DNA of 64,000 bases from Chrysophaeum taylorii. Lineage: Eukaryota > Sar > Pelagophyceae > Pelagomonadales > Pelagomonadaceae. Position numbers and translations under genes: made by a program. The stretch spans positions 103,557 through 167,556 of the forward strand of contig JAQMWT010000093.1 in NCBI GenBank assembly GCA_029834535.1, given 5' to 3'. Positions 1 to 10,673 of this stretch are shown here, in pieces (positions within the stretch are counted from its first letter, which is position 1; every line of letters starts with the position of its first letter). A model generated the notes under the pieces. The model worked only from the letters and a program-made list of their open reading frames with translations. It was not told the DNA's origin and searched no databases.

Positions 1-789
1 GGAGCTGGGGCGTCGCGGGGCCGCGCGCCGCGAAGAGGGAATCGCTCATGGCGAGGAGCGACGGCATCTGCACTGCCTTGTTTGGAGACGACCACCAGTT
101 GGGGTAGGACAGCATGCCCTCTCCCTGCGTCCAGGGCGGCTCGGTGCCGGTCGCCCGGAGGGTGGCCATGGCCGCGTCGTTGAGACCGCCGAGTGTGTTG
201 AGCGCGAAGACGACGCGGTCGCCGGCAGCCGCGACGAGGTCCCGCGCGGCGGCTTCGACGCCGGCGCGGCGCGCGGGCGCTTCGGCGTCCATCTTCGATC
301 CGAACGCGGCGGCCGAGCGCTGCCACGCCAAAGGGCCCACTTGGCTGGGGCGGCAGACGCGGCACACCTCGAAGAGCGATTTGTACCAGTGGTGGCCCGT
401 GCCTTCGACTCCTGCCTGCGCGCCGGATTATTATTTATTCGGCGCTTCGCGCGCACCACGAACACGAAAGGCACGTAGTCGGTGGACTCGGGGGTGAGCG
501 AGCGGGAAGCGGCACCGGCGCAGTCCCGCTGCTGCTGGAGCGAAAGGACGCGGTCCCGCAGGCGCCCCACTTGGTCGCGCGTCTCGCGCAGCCTGGCCTC
601 ATGGCTGGCCGTCGCATGGGCCAGTCGCGTCGCAACCTTGGACAGAGCCTCGAGGGGACTGATGTTTTCCGGGGGGGGGGGTGTTGCAGTCGGTCGGCTG
701 CCGAGGAACAGCACCGACGCCGCTAGTAGGCTCGCGGCGGCGACGACGATGACGACCGTAAAGCCTGTCACCGTCCGAAGACGCAGCAT
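1..789 (-). CDS. Sulfotransferase-like type II membrane protein (3' end outside window)
   Basis: The start ATG is at 789. Residues about 8-30 form one hydrophobic segment (signal anchor), followed by a short coiled-coil-prone stem to about residue 90. The frame is clean to 457, then changes. Removing a 41-nt intron (416-456, donor GTGCGC, acceptor CAG) joins exon 1 (111 codons) to a frame that runs off the left edge and begins AGVEGTGHHWYKSLF. That glycine-rich turn resembles the PAPS-binding loop at the start of sulfotransferase domains. Family knowledge: such Golgi type II proteins transfer sulfate from PAPS to glycans or proteins. Seen: the topology and the loop. Inferred: the activity. 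The 3'-phosphate-binding motif would lie outside the window. A transposon sits directly upstream of the start codon (796-1560) and may have replaced the 5' UTR. Confidence 0.6.
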
Positions 790-795
790 CCTTAC

Positions 796-1560
796 CAGCG
801 TTGGGAATTCACTATGCTCACTTCACGAGGTTCGCTGAACTTGGTTCACTTCACTTCACTGAAATTTTGTGTCCGAAGTCCATGTTCACCTCACATTCAT
901 TCACTCGGCAGACGGCCTCCGTCAGTGAGCGAAGTTGAGCCGCGTTACCTGGAGGTGGAGGGAAATGTTGATGATGAGGAGGAAATCGCGGAACAGAATG
1001 AGGAGCACAACAAGAAAGAGCTGATGTCGGTGCTGACGTCGGTATCAAGCCCGGCAAGACTGGATGATAAACCAGTAAAATATCTTGCTCGGAGCGGGCG
1101 AGAAGTTGCCCTACTGCACATGAACAAGAATTTCGTTGCGGCGGCCCGGATCAAGCATAGCGACCACGCCGAGACCGAGTTCAAAAACGCCGGAAGCACC
1201 ATCCCCGACGACTCTTAGGAGATGGGGTCTGATGAGGAAGAACAAGACGAAGATACCGAGGTCGTTGACATCGCCTAAGGCAAGAAATACAGAACACCAT
1301 CCACTGTGATGACTCTTCCTTCACCCCGAAACGAGAATGCAAGCAACTAAGAGCGCACCAGACCTGGGCAATAGCGGGTGGCGGGCACGGAACTGACGGA
1401 GGGGGCGGGGACATATGCAATCGATACAAAAGAAAAAGTGGTGGCGTTCAACAAATCACCAAAGATTCACGATCGTTGCCACTGTGGGCGGGCGACGTGT
1501 TCACTTCAAATCACTACTCCGCCAGAATTGCGTCCGTGGTGACGTGAATTCCCAAAGCTG
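796..1560. mobile_element. hAT-like non-autonomous DNA transposon with 8-bp target-site duplication
   Basis: The ends are 17-bp terminal inverted repeats with one mismatch: CAGCGTTGGGAATTCAC at 796-812 and the inverse complement of CAGCTTTGGGAATTCAC at 1544-1560. Both sides are flanked by the perfect 8-bp direct repeat ATCCTTAC (788-795 and 1561-1568). An 8-bp duplication and termini starting CAG are typical of the hAT superfamily. TTCACT-type hexamers recur just inside the ends (about 815-905 and 1500-1510), as expected for transposase-binding subterminal repeats. No transposase is recognisable. An acidic open frame (about 930-1218) and a stretch reading KIHDRCHCGRATC near 1470-1500 may be captured or relic coding sequence. 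At 765 bp it would depend on a transposase made elsewhere. Confidence 0.85.
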
Positions 1561-1671
1561 ATCCTTACCCGACTGACTGTTGTTGGTGGGACAGCTACGT
1601 TTGTGTCCCGGATCATACGAACGTATCTCTACTTCCCAAAGGCGACCGACGACCGTAGGCATCATTTATTG

Positions 1672-2196
1672 ATGCCGTCGAAGAAACGAGTGTTGTCAAG
1701 GATGCGGTTCGGGGTGGTATGCGGGCTGGTGACCTCGCCCGCGGTGGTGCCTCCGTCGGTCCCCAAGGCACTCCAGCGCAGCCACACGGGCGTACAGCGC
1801 GGTTTCCAGCCACGGCACGAGAACGAGCTCGAGGGGTTGTTACTATCGTCGTCGTCGTCGGGACCGCCGGAGTGGCTCGCCGAGGGGCTCGAGGCCGAGA
1901 TGGTGGGAACGTTGCGGTTCCGGCGGCACCGCAAGGGCCGACCCAAACGTCGCGCGCCGAGCGCGGCGGCGCGGGTCGTGAGCGGCGTGTTCGGAGCGGT
2001 CGGGTCGACGAACCGTCGAGCGTCGCGCGCGCTTCACGAGCTCGGTCGCGCGCTGGACAGCGTCGCCGAGCGCGCCGAATCGATCTCAAAGCTAGTTCAC
2101 GCGGTCGGCCGGCGGCCGCCGTCGCTCCTCGACCCGCGACACCCCGTCTGCAAGGAGCTCGGAGGGCTGCCGGATCGCCGTCGTCGCGTCCCGACA

Positions 2197-2228
<32 letters not shown>

Positions 2229-4083
2229 TATCGTCTCGCCGCCGAAAGACACCAACGAGACCACCGAGCTGGCCGTCGTCTCGCCGCCGAAAGACGCCAA
2301 CGAGACCACCGAGCCGGCCGTCGTCTCGCCGCCGAAAGACGCCAACGAGACCACCGAGCCGGCCGTGTTCGCCGAGGAGGCGTTCGTCTTCGAGGATGAA
2401 GCGCCGTCGTCGGGTCGTCTCGCGGTTCTCGCTTCGAGTGCGGCGCGGTTCGTGCTCGCGAGGATCGACCGAGAGGTCCTCGGGGTGAGTCCGCCGTGGT
2501 GGGCGATCGGCGCCGTCTTCTTCTGCCTCGGAAGGCTATCGGCCGGGCCCTCGACGACGACGACGACGAAAACGACGACGACGACGAGTAAAGCGTCCTG
2601 GCGCAAGAAGAAGACCAAATTACTCCTAGCGGCGCTCCTCGTCGCTTTGGCCGTCGCGCGCCGATACGTCCTTGACGAGCCCGAGCTGCTCGCGGCGACC
2701 GATCCCGTCTTGTTGGAAAACGCCGCCGCCATCAGCAGGAAGCCGCGGCCGCCGCGGTTTCTCGCGGGAAACGACGTGCGCGAGACTCTGACGTGGTTCC
2801 ACGCGATGAACGAGGCGATGTGGACGGGCGGCGGCGGGCGCGGCGGCTTGGGAAGTTATCTTGGAGAGAAGGCGTCGGAGCTCGTGATGGGAGCGCTGCG
2901 GGAGTCGACCTTTGCCGCGTCCCTCCACGTCGAGCGCGTTGACATCGACTTCGGCGGGGCGCCGCCGCGCCTCCGGCGCGCGACGCGGCTCCGCGACGCG
3001 CCGCGCTTCCTCGAGGACGCGCTCGGCGCGCGCGGCGCCGTCGCCGCGTTTGTCATCGAGGTCGAGGACTGGGCCTTCTCGCCCCGCGACCCCAACGACA
3101 CCTTTCTCGCGGCCGAGATAAAGCTCAAGGGGTCGATGAAGTACGCCGTCCCCCGCCTGGGCGTCGTCCTCGACGACGCGAAGGTCGCCCGCTCGGCCGC
3201 CGTCGTCGCGATCGAGTTCGTGCCCGAGTACCCCTTCGTCCGAAACGCAGCCGCGAGCTTTTTGGCGAGCGACCTCCCCAAGCTCGCCGCGAGGTCCTTT
3301 GTCGGATCGACCCCCGACTCGGACCATCTCTTCGAATTCGAGCCCTTCGCGCACCTCGTCGACGACGAGCTCAGGCGAACCCTCCCCGTCGCCCCGCGCG
3401 CCTTCGCCTTCGACCTTGGCGAATGGCTCACCACCTGCACGACCGACATGATGCTGGTTGACCAAAACGCCACCTCCAACAGTACTGTTCTGGTCGACGA
3501 TAAGCCGCGGGAAATTGAGGATGTGGAGGACGACGAAACCCGCCCGGGCTGGCGCCGTAACCGCCAACGCCGAAAACGAGACCCTCGCCACGGCCCGCTC
3601 GCCCGGCTTCGCGCGTGGGCGCAGCGCCGCCGCCGAAACCACAATAATCGCCGCGAGGAGGACGAACCCCAAAACGAGAGACCCCGACTCGAGCCGCCCG
3701 ACGATCGCCGAGGAATGGACGACGACCGGCGCGATCGCCGACGTCTCGAGCCGCCCGCCCGACCCGACCCGCATCAGCCCGACGATCGCCAAGGCACGCA
3801 ACGTCTCGCCACGCAGGAAAAGGAGGCGCGCAGAAGGCTCGAAGACGAGCGCCAAAAACTCCTCCGCGCCGCGAGCGCCGTTCGAAGGGAACGGGACAAC
3901 CTCGTCGCCGCCGCCCGCTCCGCTCGACAGGCCTTCTCCGACCGCGTCTTGGCCGCCTTCAAGCTTCAGCTCGCCGCCGAGCTCGCGAGCTTGGGGGACG
4001 TTCTCCTCGCGAAGCCCTCTCGACACAAATCTCCGCCGCCGCCACAACGACAACAACCCCCCCTCGGCCGCCATCGTATATAA
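1672..4083 (+). CDS. Membrane protein with SMP-like lipid-transfer domain
   Basis: The ATG at 1672 gives 803 aa; an upstream in-frame extension to 1603 lacks ATG. The order is: basic, low-complexity N-terminal half; a poly-Thr run from an ACG repeat; three 15-residue repeats of the type VSPPKDANETTEPAV (2230-2364); two hydrophobic segments (around WWAIGAVFFCLGRL and LLLAALLVALAV); then a folded domain beginning TLWFHAMNEAMW-like sequence at about 2790. Its features (WF..M...W, later VERVDIDFGGAPPRLRR, and a Pro-terminated end near 3390) match the pattern of SMP domains of the TEX2/E-Syt/Mmm1 type, which shuttle lipids at ER contact sites. The C-terminus is highly charged with a coiled-coil-like stretch. 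SMP assignment is by motif memory only. The poly-Thr tract is a likely replication-slippage site. Confidence 0.55.
2199..2231 (+). repeat. (ACG)n trinucleotide repeat coding poly-Thr
   Basis: A run of about eleven ACG triplets lies inside the SMP-like gene and encodes a threonine tract. A shorter ACG array recurs at about 2551-2588 in the same gene. Confidence 0.85.
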
Positions 4084-4196
4084 CCACCGTCTCTCCATAC
4101 GGACTGGCCCTTCCTGCACGCATCCACGCGCCCTCGAAGAGACAGGAAGATACTATATGCGCATTCTGAGTGATGTACACGCTGGGAGCGTATTCG

Positions 4197-4415
4197 TCAC
4201 ATATCACTACTGTCGTCGGAGGAGAACTCGTCGTCGCCTGCGCCGTCGATTCGGGGATGGTCGGGCGACCACATGGTGAAATAGGAGGGGCTGACGGACG
4301 ACGGGATATTCGTGCCAAAGCGACGTCGCTGGACACCAACAGGCGCGGCATCGACAGCGTTTGAAGCGAGAGACGTCCGGACGGCCTCGCTCAGCGGCCT
4401 CCGCGTCTCTTCTCG

Positions 4416-4453
<38 letters not shown>

Positions 4454-5480
4454 AAGGGCCGTCTCTCCCCCCGAGGTCGCGCAACCGCCAATAGACGAGG
4501 GGCGCCGCGGCGAGAATGACGAGCGCCGCCGAGGCAACAACTGCGATGATTAGGCGCTCGACGGTGACCGCAATTGTCGCTGCGGTCTGCACGAAGAGCG
4601 CGCCGCGTGTCTTACGCTTCTTGCGCCTCTTGGCGCCATGTTTATGATGCGGCAACAAGTAGCCGAGGGAGCGCTCGAGATTGAGGTCGACGAGGCGCTT
4701 GATCCGGCCTTTGTCGCCGCGATCGAACTCGTCCATGTACTCGTGATCGAGGTAGTACCGCTTACGGAGAAACGGCCCGAGTTTTTGATAGCGCGCGCGT
4801 CGCGCCGCACCGTGGTGCGGCTCGTCGATGGCCGCGTCGATATCGCCCGTGTTATGGCGCGGGATCGCGAGCATCCCGCCGCGGCGGCGCGACAACCCGT
4901 AGCCCAAAGCGATAGCGCTCGTCACGTCCTCGGGAGCCTCGAGCGCTGCCTCGTAGGCTACCACCTCAAAACCGCCGCCCAAATCGACGACGCGCTCGCC
5001 GAGCGCTATGAACGTTCGTGTCGTGCGGTAGCGCTTGACCATGAGCTTTGACACCTTGTTGCGAGAACGCGCGTCGTCGTCGGGGTGCGGTCGCGCGCGC
5101 GTCGATGCTATCCAGGCATACGGGTCCTTGGTCACCAAAACAAGGAGGGCGCGCTCTGCGATCGGCGGCGGCAGCGCCCTCGACACCGAGTCGGCGTCGT
5201 TACGTCGAACCGCGACCGGTCCGACGAACAAATTGTCAAGGAGGAGCTGTTGCACGTACGTTGCGCCCGACTTCCAATCACCGACGACCACAAGCGTCTC
5301 GATTCCTGTCGCGCTGCGATTTGAAGCGACGTACGACGTCGCACGACGCGCTGGCTCTGCACGCCGCAGTCGACTCGCGAGGAACGGCACGGCGGCCAAC
5401 GAAGCGACGACGCCCGCCACGACCTCCAGACGAATGGTAGGGCTCTTCGCAGTCTTCGCGTTGTTCCGCATCATCATCAC
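4197..5480 (-). CDS. Sulfotransferase-like membrane protein
   Basis: An uninterrupted 427-aa frame starts at ATG 5480 (MMMMRNN). A hydrophobic segment lies at residues about 19-35. The sequence VVVGDWKSGATYVQQLLL matches the 5'-phosphosulfate-binding loop of P-loop-like sulfotransferases, and about 50 residues later LVLVTKDPYAWIAS matches the 3'-phosphate-binding motif (basic residue, Pro, conserved Ser). Basic patches and EYMDEFDRG follow. A second hydrophobic segment (ERLIIAVVASAALVILAAA) sits near residue 315, so the catalytic part lies between two membrane segments. The C-terminal tail contains a poly-Ala tract from a CTG/GCN repeat and an acidic Ser/Asp end. Predicted role: PAPS-dependent sulfation in the Golgi; the substrate is unknown. 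It converges on the SMP-like gene with about 110 bp between stop codons. Confidence 0.7.
4421..4454. repeat. (CTG)n repeat coding poly-Ala on the minus strand
   Basis: About eleven CTG/GCT triplets encode an alanine run in the C-terminal tail of the sulfotransferase-like protein. Confidence 0.85.
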
Positions 5481-5639
5481 GCGTTAATGAAAAAGGGTAA
5501 GTCTTATAGAACAACAAAGGGATCAGAGCTGAGAACTTTCGGCGAGAGATCGACTCATTAGCACATTAGCACAAGACTTAGTCAAGCTGCTTTCTGCGAA
5601 GCGGTTTTGCGACGACACGAAGCGAACACAGTGTGCTGT

Positions 5640-6987
5640 TGATGTTCATCAATATTAACGCTCTCACCATTTTAAAGGAGGTAGACGACGACGACGACGA
5701 CGGCGTCGAGACGCAACGCGCCGTGCTGCGCGAGATTGTCGACGCAAATGAGGAATGGCTTGTTGGCTTGCTCGACGGCTTAGTGGAGGCCGCTCTGAAT
5801 GCACAAGATCAGACGCACAGAGCAAACCCCACTTGTCCAAATCCAACTCTTCTACAAGGTCGGCGTCGACTTGCTGCTCACGGCCATGGTCCCTGGCCGA
5901 ATTTTGTGCTATGGGTGACTGAGCATACGGATCTCGACGTGTTTGTCGATCTCTGTACAATCAGCTGGATTGAATGTCTCCTGATCCATCTTGGGAGTCT
6001 CCGGCGGCATAAGGTGAACGTGCGCTCTCTCTGCTCGCACCGGCCAACTGAAAGCCTCAGGTGGGCACATGTGAACGAGCTGGAAAGTATCTCCGTGCGC
6101 CGAAGCATCTGGAAGTAGCCACTTTGGCATTCTCACGTCTGCGCGCGCCAACAGGTGCTGGTGGGGTGGAGAGGCGTGCACCACTGCAGCCCTCGGAAAG
6201 GCCATCCATCTCTCGAGGTCCTCAAGTGGGCGCGCGCCAATTGATGCCTCTGTGTCGAACACGATGTCCTCAAGTGGGCGCGCGCCAATTGATGCCTCTG
6301 TGCCGAACAGGCGTGCGAGATGGCAGCCTGAAACAGCCACGTTGAGATCCGCAAGCGGCGCGTCCCACCATATATCCCTGGGATGGATGCACGCGCGCCG
6401 ATGCAGCTGGATGTGGCCATCTCGACATTCTCAAGTGCGCACGCGCGAATGAGTGCTCGCGGACCACACCTGCGTGCGCCGAAGAAGCTGGAAGTGGGCA
6501 CCTCGACAAAATGGGCGCGCGCCAACGGATGGCGCCCAGTTATCAGCCAGCTGGCGGCGGCCACTTTCATGTTTTCGAGCGGGCGGATGCATGCCGACGG
6601 GTGCCCTTGGGACTAAGATACGTGCGCCATTGCAGCTCAAGAAGGCCACCTCGAGGGGTTCTCGAATTGGCGCGCGCCAGTTGGTGCTTATGGAATGCGG
6701 GCTTGTGCTCCTCGGAAACTGGCTTTGGCCACCTCGACTTCCTCAAGTGGGCGCGGACCAAAGGGTACCCGTGGGAGGAAGCCACGTACGAGATAACAGC
6801 CCGACGAAGTAGCGACTTCGAGATTCGTAAGTGGGCACGCTCTAACAACGAATGCCACTCCTGGCGCGAGCATGGTGGTTCCATTTCAGATAACGAGGTC
6901 CGCACTTGGGTGCTGAATAAAGCAAGCGGAATAAAACGTAGGTCACCAAACTCGGTCGTGCAGGAAGAAACATTCGAAAAACACTGA
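5640..6987 (+). pseudogene. Decayed ankyrin-repeat protein gene
   Basis: All three forward frames carry pieces of the algal ankyrin repeat of the kind HLEVLKWARANGCPWD..TC..AA. Recognisable pieces include SLEVLKWARAN at about 6205, VLKWARAN at about 6270, WARANGW at about 6505, GCPWD followed by DTCAIAAQEGHLE at about 6600-6655, and GHLDFLKWARTKGYPWEEAT at about 6730-6790. They sit on a roughly 100-bp period, so about eight repeats can be traced. Conserved codons have become stops: the Gly codon after WARAN is TGA twice, and the residue after CPWD is TAA. Frames switch between neighbouring repeats, so splicing cannot restore one product. The last frame ends at about 6985. The open frame 5640-6118 upstream may be the relic of its N-terminus. 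Confidence 0.65.
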
Positions 6988-7095
6988 CTTCAGACAGCAA
7001 GTTCGGGAGCACAAAGTTTACGCTAACCACGACCGTTACGAATCTAACCGCTGTTTTGGCTTGCGAGACGCGGTGATCAGCCAACAACATCCACG

Positions 7096-8607
7096 ATGAC
7101 GACGAGCCGGTTCGCCGCGTGGGGCGACGATGAATCCCCCCAGTTGTTCTGGACACCCGTGAACCAAGGGAGCCAGGGGCGGTACGAGCTGGAGAGCGAG
7201 TTGCGACATCTGGAGCGCGTGGCGCGGTCTGCGAAACTAGCGGCAAGTGAGAAGCATGAGGAGGCGAAGCGCGTTGCGCGGCGGGAGAGTTCGATGCAGC
7301 GCGAGACCGAGGCGTTGAGAGCAAAGGTCGCGGCGCTCGAGGGTGTGCGCGAGCTGGCGCTCGCGTCGAAACGCGAGGTCGAGGGGCTGCGCGCCGAGGT
7401 CGCGGCGGCTCACGACGAGGCGCGGAGCGCGCGCGAGGAGGCCGAGGAGGCGGCGCGCGGCTACGAGGAGGCATGCCGCGAGCGCGACGCGGCGACAGAG
7501 GCGCGCGAGCGGCTCGCCGCGCGCGTCGAGGCGCTCGCGGCGACGGCGGCCAAGAACGACGAGGCGCTCCGCGCCAAGGACGACGCGCTGGGTGCCGAGC
7601 GCGCACGTGGCGACGATGCGACGGCGCGGCTCGGCATCGCGGCGCGCGAGCGCGACGATGCGATCGAGCAGCTCGAGCGCGCTTTGCGCGAGGCGCGCGA
7701 CGCGGTGCGCGAGAAGATCGCGCTTCGAGGCGAGCTCGAGGAGCGCGCGCGCGACGCTAGGGCTCTTAAGAGCCAGCTGGACGAGCTGCGGGGATGGGCG
7801 ACCGAGCGCCGGATCGACGCCGCAACCGCAAGCTTGCTCAAGGAGGATATCAAGCGTCTCGTGCAGCTGTTAGCGTCGACGGCCGAGTACGGCAAGTTCG
7901 CGGCGCTCTTCTTCGAGGACTCGCCCGGCGACGGCGCGTCCTACGTCGGCGGCGCCGCCGCCGAGGAGGCGTGTCTCTTCGGCGCGTCGCGCTGTTCGTC
8001 GTGCCGCACGGCAGCCGACACGGCTGCCAAGCACCCCGACGACGCGCGCGAGCGCGCGTGGGCGGCGTTTGCCTCGCTCGCGCGCCACTACGGAGCGTCT
8101 CGCGACCCCGTCGACGCGACGTGCGAGGCCGACAATTGGGTGCCGCGCGACGCCGCCGCCGCCGCGACGCGCTTCCACCAGACGCACATTCCCGGCGTCC
8201 CGTTCGAGTCGCTCCGCGCCTTCCTCCGCGAGACAAACCGCGCCTGGGCCGAGCGCGAACGCCGCCGCTGCGACCGCCTCCACGTAGTCTTCCAGAGGCG
8301 TATCGACGAGATGTTTCGCAAGACGCAGCAGGGTGTGCCCTACGACAAGGTTATGCACCAAAAAGAGCTCGACCGCGTCAGAGCTCAAGTGAAGCATCAT
8401 CGCGCAAAGCTCCTCAAGGGCCGCCCTAAGAAGACCGTCGCCCGCAAGCTCCCCTCGACGACCAAGGCTCTCTTCCCGGGCGCCATGACCACTGCTGCCA
8501 GGGATAACCTGCTCGCCGCCTCGCTGTCGGCCGTCAACGCGGTCGCCCAATCCCGACCCGACCAGCCAGGTTGCTCCCCGTCTCTGGTGCGATCCGGGGC
8601 CAAGTGA
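7096..8607 (+). CDS. Coiled-coil protein, function unknown (flagellar or cytoskeletal candidate)
   Basis: An intronless 503-aa frame starts at ATG 7096. Residues about 30-255 are an uninterrupted Glu/Arg/Ala heptad-rich coiled coil. Then comes a conserved-looking globular part: LKEDIKRLVQLLASTAEYGKF (about 258-278), a small Cys cluster (ASRCSSC, about 300), DNWVPRDA (about 350), FHQTHIPGVPFESLRAFLRE and a Trp/Arg-rich helix (WAERERRRCDRL), and a basic C-terminal tail. This architecture of a long coil plus a WVP domain reminds me of axonemal or centrosomal coiled-coil proteins, but I cannot name the family. AATAAATAAG directly after the stop may be a 3'-processing signal. Confidence 0.7.
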   Translation: MTTSRFAAWGDDESPQLFWTPVNQGSQGRYELESELRHLERVARSAKLAASEKHEEAKRVARRESSMQRETEALRAKVAALEGVRELALASKREVEGLRAEVAAAHDEARSAREEAEEAARGYEEACRERDAATEARERLAARVEALAATAAKNDEALRAKDDALGAERARGDDATARLGIAARERDDAIEQLERALREARDAVREKIALRGELEERARDARALKSQLDELRGWATERRIDAATASLLKEDIKRLVQLLASTAEYGKFAALFFEDSPGDGASYVGGAAAEEACLFGASRCSSCRTAADTAAKHPDDARERAWAAFASLARHYGASRDPVDATCEADNWVPRDAAAAATRFHQTHIPGVPFESLRAFLRETNRAWAERERRRCDRLHVVFQRRIDEMFRKTQQGVPYDKVMHQKELDRVRAQVKHHRAKLLKGRPKKTVARKLPSTTKALFPGAMTTAARDNLLAASLSAVNAVAQSRPDQPGCSPSLVRSGAK

Positions 8608-9162
8608 ATAAATAAGAACTCGAGACGCAGACGAAATACCCAGGGCGTGGTCGATCTTGGGTGTCGCAAGGCGTCTCCGAAAACCCAGCGGCGAGCACAC
8701 TGAGTAGGTGGAGGAGTTCATGTCATCGGGCGACATGCTCGTGGCATTCCGGCGGCGAACATACTTCGCGTCGCCCTCGTTCTCATTTATCCGATCGTGG
8801 CACGCGCCAAGACACTACCGAACATCCCGTGAACAACTTCTGTGTTTAGAACAACGAGGCGTGCCGCCGCTGTCGTGATTGATTTGTCGGTGAGGAGGCT
8901 CGTCAGGAGAGTGAGTGAGTGAGCGAGTGAGTAAGTGAGTGAGTGAGTGAGTGAGTGAGCGAGGTCACGTCCCGAGAGCGGGAGGGAGTTATGGTCGAAG
9001 GTTTGCAGTCGTGGGAATTTATCAGCTATGTCTGATGATAAGGGTCATTCACCGTGGTCGGGCTCGGTAGTGGCGGACACTGCCAATCTTCTTGCAGTTA
9101 CGCTGGGAGAGCGTATCTCGACGACAACACAACGACGACGCCCCCCACGGGAGGCATACGCG
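8608..9162. other. Intergenic region with GAGT microsatellite
   Basis: This stretch holds no convincing gene. A GAGT/GTGA tetranucleotide array occupies about 8908-8963. A forward open frame from 9028 overlaps the antisense of the RING exon and has no recognisable content. Confidence 0.5.
8908..8963. repeat. (GAGT)n microsatellite
   Basis: An imperfect tetranucleotide array of about 14 units with interspersed GAGC units. Confidence 0.9.
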
Positions 9163-9529
9163 TCAGGCCCAGAAATGCTGAATAACGATGTCGACGCTCA
9201 TTCGACAGACGGGACACGTGTCGCCGCGGGCCTTGAGCGCCCGTGCGCACCGGAGGCAGCACGCGATATGGCCTGCGCCGGGAAACAAATCAATGGCAGC
9301 ACGACGAGACGACGCGCACCGGTCTCTCCGTGAACGAAGGTCGCGTTCCTTGCGGCCGACAAACAAACGACGCAGAGGGTTTCCCCGTTGATGGCGTCGG
9401 TGATGCGGTCGGCGTGGCTGCCGTCGACGTGGCTGCCGTTGGCGCGCGCTGCTCGGCCGTAGCTCTTGTCCTCTGTCGGGCGCGGTCGAGCTGGCGGCGA
9501 GATCCTGTGCGCGGCGGCCGAGGCGTGGC

Positions 9530-9579
<50 letters not shown>

Positions 9580-10472
9580 CGGGAGGGCTCGACGGGCGGC
9601 GGGAGGGTGTCGGCGAGGCCGACGAGCTCGACGACGGCGAGATCGTCGGGGGGCTCGCGATTGAGTCGCTGGGAGATCCAGCCTCGCACGGGGTGCGCGA
9701 GGCGGAGCCGCGGGACACAATGTTGCGACGGATGGTCGGAGAACTGCTTCTCGTCGACCTGAACGAGGTCGCCGCAGGAGACGACGTGGACGATGGCCGA
9801 CGAGAGCTCGACGGTTTCCCTGACGACGGCGCCGTCGGGCAAGACGACGCGGTAGGTCATGGGGCGTTTGAGCGGGAGGAGGGTCGCGATGGGGCCGCGC
9901 TGTCCAGAGAGCGGGTTGAGATCCTCACTGATCCAGCCGTCGTCGGTCCTCAATCGCGCGAGGCCCTGTTCGTTGACGCGGCGCTCTCTGACCTCGAATA
10001 CGGCGTCGCGCGCGAGCGTGTAGAGGTGTCGCGAGGCGAGTTCGAGACCCTCGCGCAAGAACGCGCCGTCGCGGCAGACCACCACGAATCGCCAGGCCGC
10101 GCCGAGGGAGGCGTAATCTCCCGGGCAGCACTGGGTCGCGGCGACCCATCCCTGCGTCGGTTCCAGGACCCGGAGCCACTCGAAGCCGCGCGTCTGGTTG
10201 CGCGCGCGCGTCGCGCCGGGGCCGGCCACGGGCGAGGGGTCGACCACCGAATTCTGCTCGTCGACGGCGAGGGACGTCCCGCACTCGAGGTTCCGCAGGA
10301 CGCGGCTGCTGACCTCGGGCGCTTGGTGGAGGGCACCTATTTCGGCAACGACGTGCCACCCCTGCGGGCCGCTGCTCGATGATTCGCCGAGTTGTTGCTG
10401 TCGTTGGTCCGGCGACGCGCTCGTGTCCGTCTGCTGCCGCGACGCGCGGCCGGTCATCAACGCGGAAATCAT
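9163..10472 (-). CDS. RING-finger protein with SH3b-like repeats, probable E3 ubiquitin ligase
   Basis: The start ATG is at 10472. The first exon gives three similar beta-rich modules, each ending in a GW.. turn (FEWLRVLEPTQGWVAA, LARLRTDDGWISEDLN, LRLAHPVRGWISQRLN), reminiscent of SH3b or KOW-type repeats. An Asn16 homopolymer (GTT repeat, about 9532-9578) follows, then CVVCLSAARNATFVHGETG. The frame then breaks. Removing a 47-nt intron (9273-9319, GTGCGC...CAG, phase 1) continues it as HIACCLRCARALKARGDTCP and VCRMSVDIVIQHFWA. Together these give a complete C3HC4 RING at the very C-terminus, the position used by many small E3 ligases. Total about 420 aa. RING domains recruit E2 enzymes; the target is unknown and the SH3b-like modules may bind it. 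Confidence 0.8.
9532..9578. repeat. (TTG)n repeat coding poly-Asn on the minus strand
   Basis: About fifteen TTG triplets encode an asparagine run between the SH3b-like region and the RING domain. Confidence 0.9.
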
Positions 10473-10673
10473 CCTTCTCGACTACAACAACAACGAGGAG
10501 TACGGGACATCACATCACATCCTGAAAGCGGGGAAGCCACCACAACACGACACCTCTTCGATCTCGGGCAGCAGGGCGAGCGTACCGGTACGCGGGGAAC
10601 AAAAAACAGTCACCACAGATGACGTCATCATATCAACTCTTGGGGCTCCCAAATTTTCGGGCTTTTTTCGCCG

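Noticed and set aside
2626-4119. 497-codon minus-strand open frame antisense to the SMP-like gene
   Set aside because: Codon-bias shadow; the plus-strand frame has membrane segments and domain-like motifs, the minus frame has none.
8661-9333. Small forward open frames at 8661-8849 and 9028-9333
   Set aside because: No recognisable content; the second overlaps the antisense of a supported RING exon and is explained as a GC-rich shadow.
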